Shown: positions 58,698-64,000 of the stretch, piece after piece
Layout of the letters: every line of letters begins with the position of its first letter
Position numbering within the stretch: the stretch's first letter is position 1
Source: Oscillospiraceae bacterium
GTDB taxonomy: Bacteria > Bacillota > Clostridia > Oscillospirales > Ruminococcaceae
NCBI GenBank assembly: GCA_017435565.1
Contig: JAFSEU010000031.1
Coordinates: forward strand, 1-64,000
DNA: 64,000 nucleotides
Direction of reading: 5' to 3'
Program-made: the position numbers and the translations under genes
The notes under the pieces: generated by a model
What the model was told of the DNA's origin: nothing
Database searches by the model: none
What the model saw: only the letters and a program-made list of their open reading frames with translations

Positions 58698-59194
58698 CCT
58701 TTTTTCCTCTCCTTCACAAATTTATTATAAGCCTTTAAAAACCTGTAGTTTTTGCCGTTTAAAAAGCAGTGCGCATTAAAAGAAAGATATAGAACGGCCA
58801 GCACCGGAAACACCACATAACTGCGTGAAATCTTCGCGGCAACGATAATTACCGTTGCAATTGCCGAAATGATGAACACGATATCACCAAAAAACGCTTC
58901 CTTGCTTGAAAAGAAAACTATAATTCCCGGACGGCATTTGTCCTGAAGAAGTTTTGTTTTCATTTTGCTTTCGATATATTTCCGCTTCAAGCTTGCCATT
59001 ATCAGAAACACAATTTCACATATCGGGCTGAGCCAAAGCAACGCACCGATAATGTATGACATAATCAGATGAAATCCGCCCCTGTTGCTGTTTACGAAAA
59101 TAAGGCATATAAGCGCCACCGCCGAAAACAGTGGGCATATCATTGATATCAAAAGATTGCGTTTGAGCTTTATTCTTAAATTTTTAACCTTCAT
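58694..59194 (-). CDS. Four-helix membrane protein of the kinase operon
   Basis: 166 residues, unrecognised. Basic N-terminus, helices at about 14-36, 42-66, 98-118 and 122-140, and a basic C-terminus. Start ATG 59194 is preferred over the in-frame ATG at 59209, though neither has a strong RBS. It overlaps the giant gene by 4 bases. A role in export or anchoring of the giant protein is possible but inferred only from position. Confidence 0.6.
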   Translation of the reverse strand: MKVKNLRIKLKRNLLISMICPLFSAVALICLIFVNSNRGGFHLIMSYIIGALLWLSPICEIVFLIMASLKRKYIESKMKTKLLQDKCRPGIIVFFSSKEAFFGDIVFIISAIATVIIVAAKISRSYVVFPVLAVLYLSFNAHCFLNGKNYRFLKAYNKFVKERKKG

Positions 59195-59214
59195 ACCACC
59201 GCGCCCCATACTGA

Positions 59215-59748
59215 TTATTGTATGATTTCACTGCTGCTTGTGAATCCAAGCTCTTCAACAACATTGAAAGCGCCTGCGGTATTATTGACCGGTGCGGCAA
59301 CAGGTGCAGCATTGCTAAGCTGTGCAGTTTCGCCAAAAGGCTGTTGCTGCGGCAATATTGTTGTTTCTGCCGAAGCAGCCGCTGACAACAGTGTGGTTTC
59401 TGACGCAGGCTGTGACAAAACCGTTGTTTCGTTTGATTGCGCCAGTATTGTTGTTTCCTGCGATTCCATAAGCTTCGTTGTAGAAAACTTTTCGGTCTTG
59501 AACGAGCCTGTTGTCGGTGACGCAGACAAAGCAGATGACTTCTTGCTGCCTTTTGCTGTCTTTGCAGTAATTGCACCCTCATTCTGCTGTCTTATGGACT
59601 CAATGGCCTTTCTTGCGTTTTTACCTGTCAAATCGCCGTAAAGCTTTGGAATATTGAGAAGGAAAAACAGTGCAATTGCAACAAGCAGCAAAACACCTGC
59701 AATAACGTAAGCTACAACGGAAAGTGTCTGTAACAATTCAACGCTCAT
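59215..59748 (-). CDS. Membrane protein with multiple ETT[IVL]L motifs (putative phosphothreonine scaffold)
   Basis: 177 residues. One helix (about 9-32), a basic Ala/Ser-rich segment, then five evenly spaced motifs: ETTIL (98-102), ETTVL (107-111), ETTLL (117-121), ETTIL (128-132) and ETAQL (140-144), 9-12 residues apart. ETT-type motifs are known kinase targets and FHA ligands in FHA-protein regulation (for example GarA/OdhI). I infer that the kinase next door phosphorylates them and the FHA protein reads them. It starts 2 bases after the kinase stop. Confidence 0.7.
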   Translation of the reverse strand: MSVELLQTLSVVAYVIAGVLLLVAIALFFLLNIPKLYGDLTGKNARKAIESIRQQNEGAITAKTAKGSKKSSALSASPTTGSFKTEKFSTTKLMESQETTILAQSNETTVLSQPASETTLLSAAASAETTILPQQQPFGETAQLSNAAPVAAPVNNTAGAFNVVEELGFTSSSEIIQ

Positions 59749-59750
59749 TC

Positions 59751-61463
59751 TCAGTCACCCTCCTTACCGGTTCCGTAGGCAGTTTCAATAGCCGCTCTTG
59801 TGCTTTCCATCTCATTCATAGTTGCAGTCTTTTTAATGGTTCTGACATCCTCGGGGTCATCAGGAACCTCTATTGAATCAAGAATATCCTCAATATCCGT
59901 ATACAGCTCAAGAAGATCTTCCTCAGAAACCTGGTCGATTTTGAACTTTGTTGCATACTGGTGAATTGCATTTCTGCACATCTCGACAAGCTCAAGCCTT
60001 ACGATTTCACTTTCGCTTTCATCGGAAGCTACCGTTTCGATAAGGTCTTTAATATTGTCAAACAAAGGCATATATTTGCCTTTATCGTTTGCCTCGGTAA
60101 TATTTGTGGTTATATCTCTGTAGAAAATGCCGATATTTGCATACGCCTTAGCCATTCCCAAATTTTCATAGCCCTCAGGTGCATTATCAATTACATCCTG
60201 AAACCATTCAATCGAGCTTTTTGCTCTTGTTATCTGATTATCGCTTCCGTCGCCATATTCGTAATAATACCAGAAAAGCTTTCCTGTTTCAAAGCAGATT
60301 TCCGTGTATCCTTCAGGATTCTGCATAAGTGCGGATTTATTATTTGTAATAAGCTTTTCAAGCTGTTGGGCTTCCTCTACTGAAAAGACCGAGTCATTTT
60401 CTTTATAGGTCTGTATCAAACCGAGATATGCGTCCTTTTCGCCCGCTTTATTTGGAATATTTATACATTCCTCATAAAGCTCTAATTTTTCATCATAATC
60501 TCTCGATTTGGAAATTTCAAAAAGCTTGTCCTCATAAGCGTCCGTCGCTTTGTTTGACGCTGCAACATTCAGCACTATACCGCCGATTGCAAACGCAGCG
60601 GACATAACAATCGTTCCGACAAACAGCCCGAATTTGCGCTTTTGCTTTTTTCTGTATTTATCGTCAATTTCCTCATAATGCTCAAGGTCGTACATAAGCT
60701 CGGCGGCGGATTGATATCTGTCGTCGGGGTTGCGCTGTGTGCACCTGAGAATAATGCGCTCAAGACCGCTGGAAAGTGTCGGATTTATTTCTCTTATAGG
60801 CTTGATTTCATAAGGAGGCTCGCTTGGATTCATACCTGTAACAAGGTGATAAAGCGTTGCACCAAGCCCGTAAATATCGGTACGTGCATCGGTCTGTCCC
60901 ATGCCACCGAACTGCTCGGGTGCCGCATAGCCTATTGTTCCCAGGCAGGTTGTATCCGCAAGATTCTTCTCTTTAAATTCTCTTGCAGTACCAAAGTCGA
61001 TGAGAACAAGATTTCCGTCAGGCTTGAGCATAACGTTTCGCGGCTTCATATCTCTGTATATAATAGGAGGTGTGCGCGAATTGAGATAACCAAGAACGTC
61101 ACAAAGCTGCTTTGCCCATTCAATTACCTTATCCTGCGGCTGTGCGCCGTATTCATCGAGAGTTTCCTGCAAGGAACGACCCTCGACATAATCCATAACA
61201 ATGAGGAAAGTTTCATCATCCTCAATTACGTCAACAATGCTTGGAAGATTAGTGTGTTTGAGCTTTTTGAGAATATCCGTTTCAACAATAAGCCCCTGCT
61301 TTACCTCTTCAAAGTCAAGAACGCCGTCCTTACGAACCTCTTTGACCGCCCAGGTTTTATTTGCCTTCTCATTGATTGCCATATATACAACGCTCATACC
61401 GCCCTTTCCGGCCTGGCTGAGTATTTTGTACTTGCCGTCAACAAGTGAACCGATTTGAAGCAT
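59751..61463 (-). CDS. Transmembrane Ser/Thr protein kinase
   Basis: 570 residues. Kinase domain with G-rich loop (GKGGMSVVY), Lys41 in WAVKEV, YRDMKPRN (Asp138, Asn143; His of HRD is Tyr) and DFG at 156-158, so it should be active. A helix at about 278-300 is followed by ~270 outside residues with a helical, TPR-like pattern; there are no PASTA repeats, so it is not a peptidoglycan-sensing PrkC/PknB. The outside domain may sense another ligand or partner. GGAGG precedes ATG 61463. It follows the phosphatase by 19 bases. Confidence 0.93.
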   Translation of the reverse strand: MLQIGSLVDGKYKILSQAGKGGMSVVYMAINEKANKTWAVKEVRKDGVLDFEEVKQGLIVETDILKKLKHTNLPSIVDVIEDDETFLIVMDYVEGRSLQETLDEYGAQPQDKVIEWAKQLCDVLGYLNSRTPPIIYRDMKPRNVMLKPDGNLVLIDFGTAREFKEKNLADTTCLGTIGYAAPEQFGGMGQTDARTDIYGLGATLYHLVTGMNPSEPPYEIKPIREINPTLSSGLERIILRCTQRNPDDRYQSAAELMYDLEHYEEIDDKYRKKQKRKFGLFVGTIVMSAAFAIGGIVLNVAASNKATDAYEDKLFEISKSRDYDEKLELYEECINIPNKAGEKDAYLGLIQTYKENDSVFSVEEAQQLEKLITNNKSALMQNPEGYTEICFETGKLFWYYYEYGDGSDNQITRAKSSIEWFQDVIDNAPEGYENLGMAKAYANIGIFYRDITTNITEANDKGKYMPLFDNIKDLIETVASDESESEIVRLELVEMCRNAIHQYATKFKIDQVSEEDLLELYTDIEDILDSIEVPDDPEDVRTIKKTATMNEMESTRAAIETAYGTGKEGD

Positions 61464-61482
61464 ATTGAACCTCCGAGTTCAA

Positions 61483-62250
61483 CTAAAATGTTCTGATAGT
61501 AACTACCGTAATGTTATCGCGTTCCTGACGCTGCTTATTCATTTCAATAAGCGAATTCATATTTCGGGTCATCTGTTCCCTTTCGCACATAACATTCGGA
61601 TTTAAGAATGAATATATTTCCTGCTCGGATATTTCGTGCCTGAAGCCGTCGCTGCAGAGCATATAGACCGCATTGGTCTTGATGTCACCGAAGAAGAAGT
61701 CAGGATATACCGAGTCAGATGCACCGACGCACTGCAAAAGCACACTTCTTCGCGGGTCGGTTTTTGCCTGCTCCTGCGTAATATTGCCCAAGGAAACCTC
61801 TCTTGCGACAACAGTCTGATCATTAGTCAGAGTAGAAACCGATGAGTATATCTCATAAGCACGGGTATCTCCGACGTTTGCAATAAAATAACGGGTCGGA
61901 GTCAGCAAAAGCGCCGTTACAGTCGTTCCAAGGCTTACTCCGCAGCGCTTGCCGTAGAGCTTGATTTTTTCGTTGCACTCAACAATAATGTTGTTCCACT
62001 CCATGCTAACGGAATTATCGCTGAGACCAGATGCGCACAATACGGGCAGTCTTCCGAGCGCCCATTTATTGAACGCGTCCACAACAGTAGCGCTTGCGAC
62101 CTCTCCCTTGGACAAGCCGCCCATTCCGTCACACAAAACGGCAAAAACAACCCGCCCGATCTCGGTATCGAGCACTTTTACGCCAAAGCTGTCCTGATTT
62201 GTTGATTTTGATATGCCGATATCCGTAGAAGCTGCTGCTATATAGTCCAT
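61483..62250 (-). CDS. PP2C-type Ser/Thr protein phosphatase
   Basis: 255 residues. Metal-binding motifs: NQD (Asp20), CDGMGG (Asp41), GDTRAY, LCSDG and the final RDNITVV Asp. It should reverse the neighbouring kinase. ATG 62250 is chosen (AAAGGATGG upstream), since the upstream ATG at 62298 has no RBS. Confidence 0.93.
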   Translation of the reverse strand: MDYIAAASTDIGISKSTNQDSFGVKVLDTEIGRVVFAVLCDGMGGLSKGEVASATVVDAFNKWALGRLPVLCASGLSDNSVSMEWNNIIVECNEKIKLYGKRCGVSLGTTVTALLLTPTRYFIANVGDTRAYEIYSSVSTLTNDQTVVAREVSLGNITQEQAKTDPRRSVLLQCVGASDSVYPDFFFGDIKTNAVYMLCSDGFRHEISEQEIYSFLNPNVMCEREQMTRNMNSLIEMNKQRQERDNITVVTIRTF

Positions 62251-62310
62251 AAATCTGCCATCCTTTCCGTTATCGGGCTTAAAGTCTCCCGCATTCAACG
62301 CGGCGTTGTT

Positions 62311-63966
62311 TTAGAATACTTTAAATTCAAACTCTTCGTTGGCAAGCTTAATCGAATCGCCTTCGGAAAGCTTGGTTTCAACGTTGCTCTGAATCATAAC
62401 ACCATTTACAAATGTGTGGTTTGTGGAATTTGTATCAACAATAAAGCAATCGCCGTCACGCACGATTATGTTGGCATGGCTTCTGCTGATTGCTGTATTG
62501 TCAGCAATAAAGTAATCAACATAACTGCGCTCCTTGCCTATTCTGATAACAGGCTTATTGAGCGGTATTCTTTCGTTATTCTTTACGCGGACAAGATGCG
62601 GTGTCGCTGTGCTCTGAACATTCTGAGCAGCGCTGAGAACCGTTGTATCACCGTAATTATTTGCTCCGCCGCCCAAAACAGTCGTATCACCAAAATTCAT
62701 ATTTGAAGCCATCGGCTGATTCTGCACCGGCATCGGATTTACAGGTGCGGCGGGTGCAACAGGTGCCTGAGGTGTCGGCATCGCAGGCGGTGCGGCAATC
62801 GGCGCCGGAGCTGCTGCCATAACAGGAGAGGCAGCGGGCTGTTGCATAGGTGCAGGAGCACCAACAGGAGCGTTAGGCTGTGCACCGGGAACGGCAAAGC
62901 CTACACCTGCGGGAGGTGCCGCAGAATTGCCCTTCGATTTTGCAGGAGCAGCAGGTGCGGGAGCAGCTGCTCCCTTATTAGCCTTTTTAGCTGCTTTCTG
63001 CGCTTTGTACGCTTCAGCGTTTTCGCTGTTATAATGCTGAAGCAGATACATCAGGCTGATTTTCTGTCCGCCGTTATCTGCATCCTGCACAGCGGCCTGA
63101 CCCTGACGGGGAGGCATTGAAGGTGTCTGAGATGTCGGTTTTTTGCCTGGCTGATTAGGAATATTCATACCTGTCGGCGCAGCCTTTGCAGGCGGTACCG
63201 TTTTCTTAGGCTGAGCTGCAGGTGCAACGGACGGCGGTGTCACAGGAGCAACAGGAGCAACAGGAGCTACAGGTGCAACAGGAGCTACAGGCGTTACAGG
63301 TACAGCAGGCGATGCCGCAACGGGTACCTGCTGAACAGCAGGTGCAGGTGCAGATGCATTCGTCGATGCCTGATTTACAGGCATTGGTGCAGGTGCAATA
63401 CCCGCGCCATTTTCATTATTGATGCTGTCAAGTACATTTTTGAAATCATAAAACGAAAATGCCGCTGTTCCGTTGAGATAATTAATTATCTTAGCAACAT
63501 GGTCACAATTTTCAGTCTGGTCAAACTGTGTGCCGAAAATAATATTTTTGAAAAATGCGTTAAAATCTATCTGCTCTGTACTTTCTTTTATTACAGGTAA
63601 ACAGATAAGCTGAGTATCGCAGGTTGAAACGTCGGTATAAATATAATCAAGGTCAAGAATGATTGAATTTATATCAATCATATAATCCTCAGCAGAAATC
63701 ATCGCATTAACAATTCCGCTGAATACACCCATAAGCCTTTTTTTGTTGACTACACCGCTGAAAAACTGCTTGACAGAAACCCTTGATGTGATATTGAATT
63801 TCAAAAATTTTTCAGCATCCATCTGTGTAAACACCGTCGATACAAGTCCGGGTATTTTATTATTCGTAATCATTCCGAGACTCATTGTGTCAACAGTTTC
63901 GTTCTCAGCCATTTTATAAACAAGATATGTAAATGTTCCCTGCGTCTGATATTCAAAATTATACAT
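62311..63966 (-). CDS. FHA-domain protein with DUF6382-like N-terminus
   Basis: 551 residues. The first ~180 residues have a conserved, mostly non-polar fold resembling DUF6382 found before FHA domains in Firmicutes. Residues ~195-420 are a Pro/Ala/Val-rich linker with repeated APV units. Two GDTTVL motifs (426-431 and 439-444) come just before the FHA domain (~457-551: IRIGKER, SRSH, STNHTFVNG). It is the likely phosphothreonine reader of the system, and its own GDTTVL sites could give intramolecular control. RBS GGAG lies upstream; no clear promoter is inside the window. Confidence 0.85.
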   Translation of the reverse strand: MYNFEYQTQGTFTYLVYKMAENETVDTMSLGMITNNKIPGLVSTVFTQMDAEKFLKFNITSRVSVKQFFSGVVNKKRLMGVFSGIVNAMISAEDYMIDINSIILDLDYIYTDVSTCDTQLICLPVIKESTEQIDFNAFFKNIIFGTQFDQTENCDHVAKIINYLNGTAAFSFYDFKNVLDSINNENGAGIAPAPMPVNQASTNASAPAPAVQQVPVAASPAVPVTPVAPVAPVAPVAPVAPVTPPSVAPAAQPKKTVPPAKAAPTGMNIPNQPGKKPTSQTPSMPPRQGQAAVQDADNGGQKISLMYLLQHYNSENAEAYKAQKAAKKANKGAAAPAPAAPAKSKGNSAAPPAGVGFAVPGAQPNAPVGAPAPMQQPAASPVMAAAPAPIAAPPAMPTPQAPVAPAAPVNPMPVQNQPMASNMNFGDTTVLGGGANNYGDTTVLSAAQNVQSTATPHLVRVKNNERIPLNKPVIRIGKERSYVDYFIADNTAISRSHANIIVRDGDCFIVDTNSTNHTFVNGVMIQSNVETKLSEGDSIKLANEEFEFKVF

Positions 63967-64000
63967 AGCACTTTTTCTCCTTATTATATTTTTTTGTCTT

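Noticed and set aside
63240..63330. Repeated ACAGGAGCAACAGGAGCTAC units as a CRISPR-like or VNTR array
   Set aside because: They encode the APV repeats of the FHA protein linker in frame, have no spacers and are explained by the coding sequence.
63983..63988. TATAAT just upstream of the FHA gene as operon promoter
   Set aside because: Transcription would begin inside or after the Shine-Dalgarno site, leaving no usable leader; the real promoter is probably outside the window.

Overview
The window looks like chromosomal DNA of a spore-forming, cellulolytic Firmicute of the Ruminococcaceae/Oscillospiraceae type (inference). It encodes spoIIE, spoIIP and spoVAC, two cellulases with type I dockerins, a glgBCDA cluster that includes the non-catalytic glgD typical of Firmicutes, GdpP, RNase J, and Firmicute-style promoters and Shine-Dalgarno sites. 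No CRISPR array, transposase, integrase or phage module was seen.

Layout. 0-2.9 kb: the 3' end of a surface protein with a sortase-like tail, two class-B/D-like sortases (one built as a lipoprotein on a Thr-rich stalk), and a membrane protein. 3-6.5 kb: a GyrI-like protein, pyrE, dtd, tRNA-Ala(CGC), dCMP deaminase and rsmA. 6.7-8.9 kb: spoIIE. 9-15 kb: glycogen synthesis, glgB-glgC-glgD-glgA. 15-21 kb: two large GT-C-like membrane proteins, an orphan sugar-ABC ATPase (MsmK type) and an RsuA/RluB pseudouridine synthase with a puzzling start. 21-23 kb: a nucleotidyltransferase/hexapeptide/phosphohexomutase fusion whose two catalytic signatures are both degenerate. 23.2-32.4 kb: rnj-gdpP-rplI-dnaB-tilS-ftsH behind a consensus promoter and a two-hairpin leader. 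32.4-36 kb: a small membrane protein, maf, an EF-G-like GTPase with altered G motifs and an HPr-like protein without the phospho-acceptor His. 36-40.6 kb: divergent GH9 and GH5 cellulases sharing the same C-terminal module and dockerin. 40.6-43.8 kb: purA and gdhA, divergent. 44-47.3 kb: a patchwork of small, poorly conserved genes with a duplicated ~217-bp promoter segment and a chimeric ykgJ/spoVAC scar. 47.3-50.9 kb: spoVAC, a metallophosphoesterase, spoIIP, a papain-like hydrolase and tRNA-Arg(CCG).

51-64 kb is the most striking block: one leftward operon encoding a DUF6382-like/FHA protein, a PP2C phosphatase, a transmembrane Ser/Thr kinase, a membrane protein with a string of evenly spaced ETT[IVL]L motifs, a four-helix membrane protein, and a 2,535-residue repetitive Ig-like surface protein. 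The FHA protein carries two GDTTVL motifs of the same kind. My reading is a phosphothreonine signalling module (kinase writer, phosphatase eraser, FHA reader, multi-site scaffold) wired to assembly or display of a giant cell-surface protein. This is an inference and is not something I recognise as a described system.

Start sites were revised where a Shine-Dalgarno site and family alignment favoured an internal codon. All family assignments come from reading motifs, with no database search.
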